Positions 36,453 through 47,800 of a stretch of 64,000 nt of DNA are shown piece after piece. Each line of letters opens with the position of its first letter. Position 1 is the stretch's first letter. This stretch comes from Bos javanicus. Its lineage: Eukaryota; Chordata; Mammalia; Artiodactyla; Bovidae. A model generated the notes under the pieces. That model made no database searches. It was not told the origin of the DNA and saw only the letters and a list, made by a program, of their open reading frames with translations. Both the position numbers and the translations under genes were made by a program. The stretch spans positions 56,914,698 to 56,978,697 of the forward strand of contig NC_083883.1 of assembly GCF_032452875.1 (NCBI RefSeq). The letters are read 5' to 3'.

Positions 36453-38524
36453 TACCATTCAGGTATGACCTAAACCAAATCCCTTATGATTATACAGTGG
36501 AAGTGAGAAATAAGATTTAAGGGCCTAGATCTGATAGATAGAGTGCCTGATGAACTATGGAATGAGGTTCGAGACATTGTACAGGAGACAGGGATCAAGA
36601 CCATCCCCATGGAAAAGAAATGCAAAAAGGCAAAATGGCTGGGGAGGCCTTACAAATAGCTGTGAAAAGAAGAGAAGCAAAAAGCAAAGGAGAAAAGGAA
36701 AGATATAAGCATATGAATGCAGAGTTCCAAAGAATTGCAAGAAGAGATAAGAAAGCCTTCTTCAGCAATTAATGCAAAGAAATAGAGGGAAACAACAATG
36801 GGAAAGACTAGAGATCTTTTCAAGAAAATCAGAGATACCAAGGGAACATTTCATGCAAAGATGGGCTCGATAAAGGACAGAAATGGTATGGACCTAACAG
36901 AAGCAGAAGATACAAGAAGAGGTGGCAAGAATATACAGAAGAACTGTACAAAAAAGATCTTCACGACCCAGATAATCACCATGGTGCGATCATTGACCTA
37001 GAGCCGGACATCCTGGAATGTGAAGTCAAGTGGGCCTTAGAAAGCATCACTACGAACAAAGCTAGTGGAGGTGATGGAATTCCAGTTGAGCTATTTCAAA
37101 TCCTGAAAGATGATGCTGTGAAAGTGCTGCACTTAATATGACAGCAAGTTTGGAAAACTCAGCAGTGGCTACAGGACTGGAAAAAGTCAGTTTTCATTCC
37201 AATCCCGAAGAAAGGCAATGCCAAAGAATGCTCAAACTGCCTCTCAGTTGCACTCATCTCACACGCTACTAAAGTAATGCTCAAAATTCTCCAAGCTAGG
37301 CTTCAGCAGTATGTGAACCGTGAACTTCCTGATGTTCAAGCTGGTTTTAGAAAAGGCAGAGGAACCAGAGATCAAATTGCCAACATCCGGTGGACCATGG
37401 AAAAAGCAAGAGAGTTCCAGAAAAGCATCTATTTCTGCTTTATTGACTATGCCAAAGCCTTTGACTGTGTGGATCACAATAAACTGTGGAAAATTCTGAA
37501 AGAGATGGGAATACCAGACCACCTGATCTGCCTCTTGAGAAATCTGTATGCAGGTCAGGAAGCAACAGTTAGAACTGGACATGGAACAACAGACTGGTTC
37601 CAAATAGGAAAAGGAGTACGTCAAGGCTGTATATTGTCACCCTGCTTATTTAACTTATATGCAGATTACATCATGAGAAACGCTGGACTGGAAGAAACAC
37701 AAGCTGGAATCAAGATTGCCAGGAGAAATATCAATAACCTCAGATATGCAGATGACACCACCCTTATGGCAGAAAGTGAAGAGGAACTAAAAAGCCTCTT
37801 GATGAAAGTGAAAGTGGAGAGTGAAAAAGTTGGCTTAAAGCTCAACATTCAGAAAACGAAGATCATGGCATCTGGTCCCATCACTTCATGGGAAATAGAT
37901 GGGGAAACAGTGGAAACAGTGTCAGACTTTATTTTTCTGGGCTCCAAAATCACTGCAGATGGTGACTGCAGCCATGAAATTAAAAGATGCTTACTCCTTG
38001 GAAGGAAAGTTATGACCAACCTAGATAGCATATTCAAAAGCAGAGATATTACTTTGCCAACAAAGGTCCGTCTAGTCAAGGCTATGGTTTTTTTCCAGTG
38101 GTCATATATGGATGTGAGAGTTGGACTGTAAAGAAGGCTGAACACCGAAGAATTGATGCTTTTGAACTGTGGTGTTGGAGAAGACTCTTGCGAGTCCCCT
38201 GGACTTCAAGGAGATCCAACCAGTCCATTCTGAAGGAGATCAGCCCTGGGATTTCTTTGGAAGGAATGATGCTGAAGCTGAAACTCCAGTACTTTGGCCA
38301 CCTCATGCGAAGAACTGACTCATTGGAAAAGACTGTGATGCTGGGAGGGATTGGGGGCAGGAGGAGAAGGGGATGACAGAGAATGAGATGGCTGGATGGC
38401 ATCACTGACTCGATGGACTTGAGTCTGGGTGAACTCCGGGAGTTGGTGATGGATGGAGGCCTGGCGTGCTGTGATTCATGGGGTCGCAAAGAGTCGGACA
38501 CGACTGAGCGACTGAACTGAACTG
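36453..38524 (+). mobile_element. BovB (RTE) LINE, 2.07 kb, with a long reverse-transcriptase ORF
   Basis: Sense copy starting in the inter-domain region (accattcaggtatgacc) and running to the terminal 'gagcgactgaactgaactg'. The endonuclease half is missing. It carries the longest open LINE frame in the window (37277-38131), frameshifted at both ends. An antisense copy of the same family lies at 55587-57812. Confidence 0.95.
37277..38131 (+). pseudogene. BovB ORF2 reverse-transcriptase fragment (284 codons)
   Basis: The open frame covers the RT fingers and palm: GFRKGRGTRDQIAN, FIDYAKAFDCVDH (first catalytic aspartate block), GVRQGCILSPCLFNLYADYI, and LRYADDTTLMAE with the YADD catalytic pair. 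It continues into the KIMASGPITSWEIDG region. Compared with the roughly 1000-residue BovB ORF2 it lacks the apurinic endonuclease domain and most of the C-terminus. A frameshift at the T-run near 38088-38094 separates it from the remaining C-terminal frame (38098-38376). It is a dead remnant, although all catalytic RT motifs visible here are intact. Confidence 0.9.
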
Positions 38525-39561
38525 TACCCAATTACTCCTGATGGCAGCGATGCGAGGAGGCAGTTTGCTTCTACATGATACATGAAGGGCAATTATACAA
38601 CTGGAGAGAAGCAGCACTGAATTTCTGTTGACTCTTAAAAATGGGAAATTCTGAGGTGTTTTATGTGCTGGCAGAAAAGGAAGAGAGAAAAAGCTCTGTG
38701 ATGATCTGGAGGAAAACCATTCCAGACTGAAAGCAAGCGCAGAGCACAGACCTGGAAGTGAGAACAAACTCAGTGGATTCAGGAGTGACAAAAATGCCAG
38801 TGTTTTTAATCAGGGAGAGGGGAGCTGGTGAGAGATGAGTTCCCCTGGATAAAGGAACTAAACAGTGAGATTTAAGGTCATGCAGAACAGTCTAGGTTGT
38901 GTAAGGAGTGTGGACTTTATTCGTTTGAAAAGATTACCTTGGCTACTCTGGAAAACTAACTGTAAAGGCACAGTGGGGAAGCAGAGAAACCAGCTAAGTG
39001 GCTAACAGTCCAGACAAAGTACTCACGCCTTGGCCTTGGGTGGTAGCAGTGGACGTCGTGAGAAGTGGTTTTATTTTCAACATACTTCGAAGATAAAGCC
39101 ACCAAGACTTGGCAGAGCATGGGGTGTAGGACTGAAATTGAAAGCTCAAGTATGACTCCTTGGCCTGAGCCACAAAGAGAATGAGGTGACCATTCACAGA
39201 GCTGGAGAATAACTGGAAAAGCTGATCTGGGGTGTGAGGATGAGAAATCCGGAGGTATGTTGTTGTTTTTCGGTTGTTTTGTTTTTCAGACAAGCTGAAT
39301 TTGACGTGCTTATCAGACATCCAAGCAGAGGCAGAGCCTGGAGCTCAGAGGAGTGGTGGAACTGAGCAGTGATGTCTGAGTCACTGGTAACTGGTGGTAT
39401 TTAAAACTGTGACCTTAGGCTATCTGGTGGGAGAATTTGCCCCAGCTGCATAATCGAGCAAATTTACAAATCATTGGGTTAGGTCAATTTCTCACACAGT
39501 GAAATGGGATATTTATTCCTATTTAATTAAGTACCTAAAGAATTCCAGGTTTCCAGTTAGA

Positions 39562-39678
39562 CTTTTTTGTTTTGGCTGTGCTGCAGGGCTTGTGGGATCT
39601 TAGTTGCCCGATCAGGGATTGAACCCAGGTCCAGCAGTTAAAGACAAGTCCTAACTATTGGGCATTAGGGAATTCCCT
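39562..39678 (-). mobile_element. CHR-type tRNA SINE
   Basis: Antisense: 'gttttggctgtgctgcaggg ... gggcattagggaattccct'. CA/A-rich low-complexity DNA (39690-39770) follows. Confidence 0.8.
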
Positions 39679-39887
39679 AGACGCATTAAAACAAAACAAA
39701 ACAAAAAAACTTGAGATATAACTAAAAAAACAAAAACAAAAAAACAAAACAAAAAAAACCCCAACAAACCCACAGATCTTAGGAGTTAGTTCTATGAATT
39801 CTGACAATGGCATGTATCAGTGTTTCTATCATCCAGGGAAAATTCCCTCCTGGACCTACTTAAATATACCTTTTAGTTAACTATATC

Positions 39888-40048
39888 GCTTCCCTAGTGG
39901 ATCAAACAGTAAAGAATCTGCCTGCAATGCAGGAGATTCTGGGGTTCCATCCCTGGGCCGGGAAGATCCCCGGAGAAGGGAATAGCAATCTACTCCAGTA
40001 TTCTCGCGTGGAGAATTCCACGGTCAGGGGAGCCTGGCGGGCTACAGA
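39888..40048 (+). mobile_element. Bov-tA SINE, tail-truncated
   Basis: Sense copy from 'gcttccctagtggatcaaac' to 'cctggcgggctacag'. Confidence 0.88.
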
Positions 40049-40783
40049 TCACTAGAACATACAAAAGAAAACGCAAATTACAGTTCAGTGAAATTTCTAC
40101 AAAGTGAACACATCTGTAACCAGCATCCACAGCAAGAAAACAAAATACTGTTTGAACCGCAAAAGCCCCCTCGTGGTTCCTTTCTGTCATTGTCTCTCCT
40201 GCTTAAGGAAAGACTAGTCCGATTTTTAATGTCTCGCAGTTTTAGACTTCGTTTAAAGGGAACCAAACGATAGGACTTCCTCCTGGCGTCTTTTCCTTTA
40301 ACATCAGGTTGGAAATTCGTGCACGTTGTGCATACCTGTCATTTGTTTTTGTACTGCCCTTCACATTCTTGACCATAATGGTCCGCCTGCTTTTTATACT
40401 CCTTTTCCTCCTTTGACTTGCAGATTCTAAACTCTACCTCGGACGACATTATAAAGCCGAATGCGGGCTATTTGACTTCTCAGGGGTTATTGTTTATGTT
40501 TTCGACGGGCTGCCAAGAGCTATAATAATCTGAAAAGAGGGTTTCTTAAGGGTCTTAGGAAGCCAGATAACGGGAGCTAGAACAGGAGCAGAACGCATCC
40601 CCAGGAAAGCTTGGCTCATATTTTCTAAGGTCGATGTTGTTCAGTCGCTAAGTCGATATCTATGGTCTACAGGCTCACTTAAACCGACTCCAAACCTGGG
40701 TGACAACTAGAGATTCGCAGAATGGTCGGTGAGGACTCCACGGGAAGTGCTTCCACGGTGTACGGAGGGAAGGGGGCAAAAAA

Positions 40784-40892
40784 GAGTCGCTCAGTCACGT
40801 CCGACTCTTTGCAACCCCATGAACTATTACAGCCCGTCAAGCTCCTCTGTGCACGGGGTTTTACAGGCAAGAATACTGGAGTGGGTCGCCGG
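40784..40892 (-). mobile_element. Partial Bov-type SINE at the edge of the CpG-rich region
   Basis: Antisense Bov-A portion: 'gtcgctcagtcacgtccgac ... gaatactggagtgggtcgcc'. The tRNA head is missing; sequence changes to GC-rich DNA at about 40893. Confidence 0.8.
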
Positions 40893-40956
40893 GCCGCAAC
40901 CCCTGGGCCCACGGAGATAACCATATATTACTACGCTTACTACCCGAGCCGCGACG

Positions 40957-41168
40957 CGGGTCCGGGTCACGTGCAACCCCTCCTCCTCTCCTGGTCCGTA
41001 GTGACGTCACCACGTCGTACACGCTAAATCGTGACGTCTCCAGGTGCAGCTGTATTACTTGCCCCGCTGCGCTAACGGGTCCGGTCACGTGGCCAATGCA
41101 ACTCCACCTCCTCTCGCGGTCCGTGATGACGTAACCACGTTGTACACACTAAGTCGTGCCGTCTCCAG
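40957..41168 (+). promoter_or_regulatory. CACYBP: Tandemly duplicated E-box + CRE module
   Basis: Two diverged copies, about 40957-41043 and 41076-41168. Each has cgggtccgg, then CACGTG (40968-40973; 41086-41091), then a pyrimidine tract, then a CRE (TGACGTCA 41002-41009; TGACGTAA 41127-41134), then ccacgt(c/t)gtacac and gtctccag. Copy two adds a CCAAT box (41093-41097). Such sites bind USF/MYC-type bHLH and CREB/ATF factors. The spacing is about 118-125 bp. Confidence 0.85.
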
Positions 41169-41318
41169 AGCGCCAGAACGTAGTGAAAACTAAAACTATT
41201 CCCTTCAGGACTCTGCAGTTAACGTTCTCGTTCCCTCTCACATTAATATAAATAGGTTTCCTTTTCTCCCCCTTTTTTTCCTGGCCTCGTAGAAGTTCAC
41301 AAATTAGTCTTACACAAG

Positions 41319-41495
41319 ATGGCCGCCTCGATGGCCCCGGAACCTAGAGCGCACGGAAACAACCGACTCTGTCAACTTCCGGTTTGGACCCCGCAGATTT
41401 CCGGGGTTGGGTTATGGTTATTACCGTACGGAAGGCAGCAGTTCCGAGCTGCGACTGCGCGGGCGGGACAAACGGGGTCAAAGTATACTCCGTAG
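41319..41495 (+). other. 58-codon upstream ORF in the CACYBP promoter
   Basis: ATG at 41319 lies inside the YY1-like aagATGGccgcc and opens 58 codons (MAASMAPEPRAHG to GSKYTP) ending TAG at 41493. I recognise no family. It is most likely chance in GC-rich DNA, or a uORF if transcription starts further upstream. Confidence 0.25.
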
Positions 41496-41578
41496 AGTTC
41501 CCGGGCTGGGAGGTGGAGGTGTTACTCTTCTCGAACTGCCGGTTTGATCGCGAGAGTTGAGTGTTGCTAAGAGACGAG

Positions 41579-41626
41579 ATGGCTGGGGCGGGGCCAGGAG
41601 AGGCGAGGAGGAGCCGAGGCCGGTAG
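41579..41626 (+). other. Short uORF ahead of CACYBP
   Basis: ATG at 41579 (gacgagATGG, reasonable Kozak) opens 15 codons, MAGAGPGEARRSRGR, ending TAG at 41624. It could be translated if the CACYBP 5' UTR begins upstream of 41579; the start site is unknown. Confidence 0.3.
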
Positions 41627-41856
41627 GCGGTGTTTGAGGCTGGCTGGGCGGTGGCGAAGGACTCGCGAAGGTTCCAGAGGCGCCGCGTGCGGGAGGCGGG
41701 CCGAGATCTCGCGCAGGGTCAGGTGTGCTCGCCGGCTGTGTCCGCCGCTACTCGTGCCGGTGTTGTCTGCGCTCGCGGTGAGAGCGCTCGGTGCCGCGTT
41801 TCACGTTCTCCGTCCTACGCCGCTGCAGCCCGGGCCTTGCCTGACGCAGCCCGATC

Positions 41857-41877
41857 ATGTCTTCAGCTTTGGAAGAG
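41857..41877 (+). CDS. CACYBP: CACYBP exon 1 (coding part)
   Basis: ATG plus six codons, MSSALEE, ending GAG|gtaagg. The start was chosen because it is the first ATG in frame with the exon-2 protein and lies in the CpG-rich promoter. It is too short to show as an ORF on its own. The long GC-rich frames overlapping it are reading-frame shadows. Confidence 0.93.
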
Positions 41878-44800
41878 GTAAGGAGTTCGGCCCCATCTTC
41901 CTCGCTCGGCCTTGCTGGAGCTTTCCGCTCCGTCTCCCGCCCGTTTCCCGTGCCGAGCTGCCCTTCGGCCGCTGGCGGCACCTGCCAGTCGGGCCGCCAG
42001 CCTGCGTCCTCGGATTCCCGCCCTTGCCGCCTAGCCTCGCATCCGCCCAACTGCAGCGGCCTCGGTGCCGACCCGGCCGTTGCGGGCCTCGGGGCCTCCG
42101 CTTCCCCCCGGAAAGTTGCTTTCCGACGCCTCCACGGCTCGGTGTGGGTGAGCGGGAGATGTGGTTCCAGGTGGCAGGTAGGTGCGGTGGTGGACCTGAG
42201 GGCTGGTCACCTTCACGTTATCCTCAGGCTCCTCCGCTCGGGTTAACACTAGCCTGAGGACGTGAAGCTTCTTTAAATTACAGCTGATTGCAAAAACTGT
42301 TGTTCTATGGTAGAGGGCGGTTGGAAATGGGAGATTCTCGGTCCTAGCACTTAAATCTCTTAGTCATGTTTTCTCTGCACGGACTTTGGACAAGTTATGG
42401 TGCTTCTGTGGGCCACAGTAGTATCCATTTCATAGAGTCGTAAAGACCAAGAGTTCTAAATGTTGAAAACAGCAATCTGCTATAGGCGTTCTCAAAAATA
42501 AATAAATTGAAAAGTTAGTTGTAACTTAGTAGTGGTAAATAGCTTTTTCTCTTTTAAGCCCTGTAAACTGAACAAAGGCAGCATTTTTGGAGACTGCGCA
42601 GTTGCAGAACGGGAATCATAAACTTGATTTGGTCTTTTTCTGACTTAAGATGTCAATACTGTTATTCACAGTAAAGTGTTGAGTATCCACTGACTAGATT
42701 TGTTCTTTGGAAATCTAATGGTTAATATGAGCAAGACGGGGAAATCTCACAATTGACTTTCGTGAATCTGAAAATTTGCTTTAAATGAAGAAAACGCGCA
42801 TGTGTGTGTTATTCTAGATAACTTGCCACAAGTTTGTTATGTGTTAAATATAGGCCTGATGGTACCATGTGCCCTGAGGAAAGAGTCTCTGAAATGGCTT
42901 TTTTGTGTTTCAGTCGCTCAGTCCTGTCCGACTCTTCGCGACCCCATGGACTGCAGCATGCCAGGCTCCCCTGTCCCTCACCAGCTCCTGGAGCTTGCTC
43001 AGACTCATATCCATCGAGTCAGTGATGCCATCCAACGATCTCGTCTTCTGTTGTCCCCTTTTTTACCCTCAGTCTTTCCCAGCATCAGGGTCTTTTCCAA
43101 TGAGTCAGTCTTCACATCAGGTTGGCCAAAGTATTGGAGCTTCAGCTTCAGTCGTTCCAATGAATGTTCAGGATTGATTTTCTTTAGGATTGACTGATCT
43201 TGCAGTGCAGGGGACTGTGAAGATTTTCTTCTCCAACACCACCATTGGAAAGCAACAGTTCCTCAGTGCTCAGCCTTCTTTATAGTCCATAAAGAAGTGG
43301 CTTTACAGTCCTACATATGGATAGTTCTGTACTAGTTATCTTCAAAGTAGGGAGCTTTCTAATTGCAGTGTATACAATTTAGGGACAGTTTGGATTTTTG
43401 GTTTTGTTTGAGATGAAAGTCACAGGTTTTAACCATTTTCGAGTGTACAGTGCAGTGCTTTTTAGTATTTTCAGTGTTGTGCTGTCATCAGCACTGTATA
43501 ATTTTTCAACTCTCAGAGAAATCTGTCAAGCAGCCATTAAGCAGAGACTTCCCATTACTCCTCCCGCCAGCCCCACCAGTCTAGTTGTGTCTCTATGGAT
43601 TTGCCTGTTCTGAGCATTTCATAAAAGTGGAATGTTACAATATATGACCGTTTTGCTTTTTGGCTTCTTTTACTTAGCATAATGTTTTCAAGTTCATTCC
43701 TTGGTGAAGCATGTGTTTCTTTATATGGCTGAATAGTATTCTTTTGTTTGGATATACCACATTTTCTTTATTCATAAGTTGATAGACACTTGGATGATTT
43801 TCACTCTTCGGGCCCCTAGAACAGTGTTGCCCTGAATACTTGTGTACACCTTTATATGTGGATATATGGTTTTCAAATCTCTAGGTATATATCTGGGAGT
43901 GGAATTGTAGGGTCGTATGGTAACTTAGAAACTGCTGAACTCCTTTCCGAAGTGCATCATTTTACATTGCCACAAACAGTGTGTGGAGGTTTCAATTTCT
44001 GCACGTCCTCAACAACACTTGTTGTTTGCTGGATTTTGTTGTTAGTCATCCTAGTGGATGTGAGGTAGATTTAATATGTTTGCTTAATGATGTTAAGCAT
44101 CCTTTCCTGCGCTTGGTGGCCATTTGTATATCTTTGGAGAAATGTCTACAAATCCTTTGCCTGTTTCAAGGCACTTTGGTTTTAATGCTTCCTAGTGAAG
44201 AATTTGGAAATAAAAAAAAGTATGTTTATGAATAGGGATAAAAGGGAGATGTGATTTTGCATAAGGAAAACAAATGAATACCTAGACAAATTAAAATGCT
44301 GTATCTAAGGTATGTGTACAGGAAAAGTCCCAAGGGATCAATTTTACTGGTCATATCTCTGCAAATAACAGAGAACTGAGGAATTACCTTAAACAGGCTT
44401 GCTGTAAGTTGCTTCAGACTTTGAGTGGATATCTTATTTTTGTAGTACTATAGAGTTTGGCTGTAGAGAGGGCTTAGGGATCTCTTGCATAATTGTCTGT
44501 TTCTTTTTCTCCTAGAAAAAGGATTTCTATTTCAGTCAAGAAGTAAAACCTCTTGTTTAGACTATACATTTTCATTTGTTAAGTCCTTACTCTGAAAACA
44601 GAATATACTCATTGTGCATTTTAATTTTTTTGTCATCTTTTTATTATGATGTGAATTTTTAAAACCATGATAACAGAAAAGATTGATTTGAACTAAAAGG
44701 AACTTGGTACTATGCTTAAAAGATGAGCTTGCAATTTTTGTCTTAGTAACATGAATTTTGGGAGGCGGTGATAGAATTTGTACAGGAGACTGGGCACAGT

Positions 44801-47800
44801 TGGACTTTTTATACCAAGTTCGCAGTTACAGATAGGTGAGACAAGCGCATCTGAGTGAAATGAGATAAAAGACCTGGGGTAAAAGGCATCTATACGGAAA
44901 ATGCAGAAAGTCTTTGCATTTTCTAAGACTCATAAACACTTTAAAGCTGTTCTTTGGGTATTATACCAAGTTACCAAGCATTTAAATATTTTTATATTGA
45001 ACCTTACATGATCTCTGGCTATAATGTCAGTCTTCCTGTCAAATTGCTAGTATCAAGTGAGAATGTAAAGTCATTTTAACAAAAATGAATCCCTTGTTTA
45101 TAAAGATCTCATGTGTTTGCAGTAGGTCAGAAGATAAGTGGGAAAAAGTTTTTAAGCCCATTAATTTTTTAATAGTGTCTTGGTCTCTCTCTAGAAAGAA
45201 ATAGAAATCGGCCATGTGTTGGCGTGAGAAGAAGGAACAGGTGGCATTCGCAGTGATCAGGAGTGTGGTGGATTGTTTGCCCAGGTTTTCCCCCTACTGT
45301 GCAACCCAGTCCCAGACTTCTGATGGTAAAATTAACCAGGAGCTTTAGAATCAGACAACTTATTAGAAGAAATATGTCTTTTTTTATTTTTTGTCTTAAA
45401 ATAGAAAGCTTTTTTATTTATACTATTTGAGGTGGGAAGATCATTGAGGACCAATCATTGATGGAACGTAGAGGATTACCTCAGTCGAGTAGCTGTGTCA
45501 TTTCACCATGCTTATCATGTACTCATTTATTTTAATATTTTAAAAATTCCTAGTATCTGATGACAGGATTGCATGTTACAGTGAAATCCATGAATCCCTT
45601 TTTGTTGAATTTATTCATCTTATCAGGAAATACTTATAAATCACAAACGTATCTTGTAAATACAATTTTTAAAACAAAGGCAGATAGCAAACAGTCTACC
45701 AAACTGGAAAAATCTGGCTTGATTACCTATTGTTAATTCCAAGTTTTCCTTTTTAAAAGAAAGGGACCTTGAGTTATTTACAATTCAGTAGGCTGGAGGA
45801 AAGACTCCTAGTTCCTACCAATCCTAGACAATTTAAGTGACCCTCTTATTCTTAGCTCTTAGTTCAGTAAGTTGAAATGATCAATATGCACAATATCAGA
45901 CTATCTTTTTTATCGTATCTAATTTATCTTTTATTTTAACACAGCTCCAGAAAGATCTAGAAGAGGTGAAGGTGCTGTTGGAAAAAGCCACTAGGAAAAG
46001 AGTACGTGATGCCCTGACAGCTGAAAAATCCAAGATTGAGACAGAAATGAAGAATAAGATGCAGCAGAAATCACAGAGGAAAGCAGAACTTACAGAAAAT
46101 GAGAAGCCAGCTGCTGTGGTTGCTCCTATTACAACAGGATATACAGTGAAAATCAGTAATTATGGTATGACTTGTCCCTCACATCACATCCAGCTCTTTC
46201 TGCCTCTGAGGAGGCCTGTTCTTCAGTAGTGACTAACAAAATCATTTTTGAAAAGTTCTGAGTGAGTGTTTTTGGTCATTCGAAATAGAGGACCCGTCAG
46301 CTCTTATTTAATAAGATGGTTTTTAAGAGATTAAAAAGGAACCTATTCTGAAATATATTCAGTATATGTGGACTCAGCTTTGTATCTATATATGTTTATC
46401 AAAAAAAATTTGGATAATAGAAAAAAAAACATGAAGGAGAAAATAATAGTAATTCTACTATTCAGAGATACTCTAGTAATAACCGTAATACTGTTTAGAA
46501 TACAATATTTTATAAGGGATATAATGCATGTCCCAAAAAAACACATGTACAATTAACATTTTTAAACTAAAGTGGAAAAGCATTAATCAATACTTGTTTA
46601 TTTTACCACAAATTGTAAGCATTCAGTATTTCCAACTCACTGGTAATAGTGATACATTGATATATGTTAGCTTGCTATGTATTTAAATTTTTTTGTGTGT
46701 ATGTGTATATACACTTTTTTTTTGGATTTGCTGAATTTTCATATATATCTTTTTTACTGGAGTATAGTTGCTTTACAACGTTGTATTAGTTTCTGTTGTA
46801 CAACAAAGTGAATCGGCTATGGGTATACTTACGTCCCCCGTTTTGGATTTCCTTCCCATTTAGGTCACCACAGAGCACTGAGTCGAGTTCCCTGTACCAT
46901 GTAGTCAGTTCTTACACCTGTTTTATACACAGTAGTGTATATATGTAAGTCCAGTCCAGCCCACCACCACCGCCCCATTCCCCCTTGGTATCTGTGTGTG
47001 TTCTCTGTGTGTGTGTCTTATTTTTACTTTGCAGATAAGTTCACCTATACCGTTTTTCTCTTTCTGACTCACTTCACTCTAAGACAATCTCTAGGTCCAT
47101 TCACATCTCTGCAAATGGTACAGTTTCATTCGTTTTTATGCTGAGTAATATTGCATTGTATGTATGTACCACATCTTCTTTATTCATTCCTCTAGATGGA
47201 CATCTAGGTTCCTTCCCTGTCCTAGCTGTTATAAATAGTGCATCAGTGAACATTGGGACGCATGTGTCTTTTGAATTATGGTTTTCTCTGAGTATGTGCC
47301 CAGAAGCGAGACTGCTGGATCGTACAGTAATTCTGTCTTTACTTTCTTAAGGAACCTCCAGACTGCTCTCCGCTGCGACTACACCAATTTACATTCCCAC
47401 CAACAGTGGAGGAGGGTTCCCTTTGCTCCATACCTTCTCCAGCATTTGTTGTTTGTAGGTTTTTTGATGAGAGCTAGTTTCATATATATATGGACAGCTT
47501 TTTGTCTTCCTGTTCCTATTTCACTTTGCCAAACCACCACCCATATTAACTGAGGAAGGGAATCCAGTTAAATTCAAAAAACATTTCAGAGCATCTAATA
47601 TCTTGTATTGTACTTGGACTTGTGAATACAAAACAGTGAGCAAGACCCAGTCCCTGCTCATGGTGTGGTTGGGACATACACACCTGGTACCATAACAGTG
47701 TCATAATACCATTTTTCCTCAGTTGACTGTAGACTTTTATTTTGGAAGCAGTACAGCTTGAAGTCTGAGTAATGAGCTCTCATGAAGGCAGGGATAATCT

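Larger units (their letters stand above)
38525..40935. other. Intergenic DNA upstream of CACYBP
   Basis: No gene seen. About 38870-39260 resembles a degraded ancient mammalian repeat (ggtggtagcagtggacgtcg, ggcctgagccacaaagag) of unassigned family. It is followed by a CHR-type SINE (39562-39678), A-rich low complexity (39690-39770), a Bov-tA (39888-40048) and a partial Bov SINE (40784-40892). Confidence 0.65.
40940..42260 (+). promoter_or_regulatory. CACYBP: CACYBP CpG-rich promoter region
   Basis: GC- and CpG-rich DNA spanning the first exon, without a TATA box, as in housekeeping promoters. It includes a duplicated E-box/CRE module (40957-41168), a YY1-like aagatggccgcc (41316-41327), ETS-like cttccgg (near 41379), GC boxes (ggggcggggcc, 41585-41595) and a Kozak-compatible CACYBP start at 41857. 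No CpG count was run; the call is by eye. Confidence 0.75.
41878..45944. other. CACYBP: CACYBP intron 1
   Basis: The first 380 bases are still CpG-rich. It then holds an antisense BovB 3' end (42910-43289) and an antisense L1 3' part (43400-44175). Nothing recognisable was seen from 44180 to 45944. Confidence 0.8.

Noticed and set aside
41634..42257. 207-codon ORF across CACYBP exon 1
   Set aside because: It is a stop-poor frame in CpG-rich DNA with no true ATG at its stated start, overlaps the real exon in another frame and crosses the exon-1 donor. No family resemblance.
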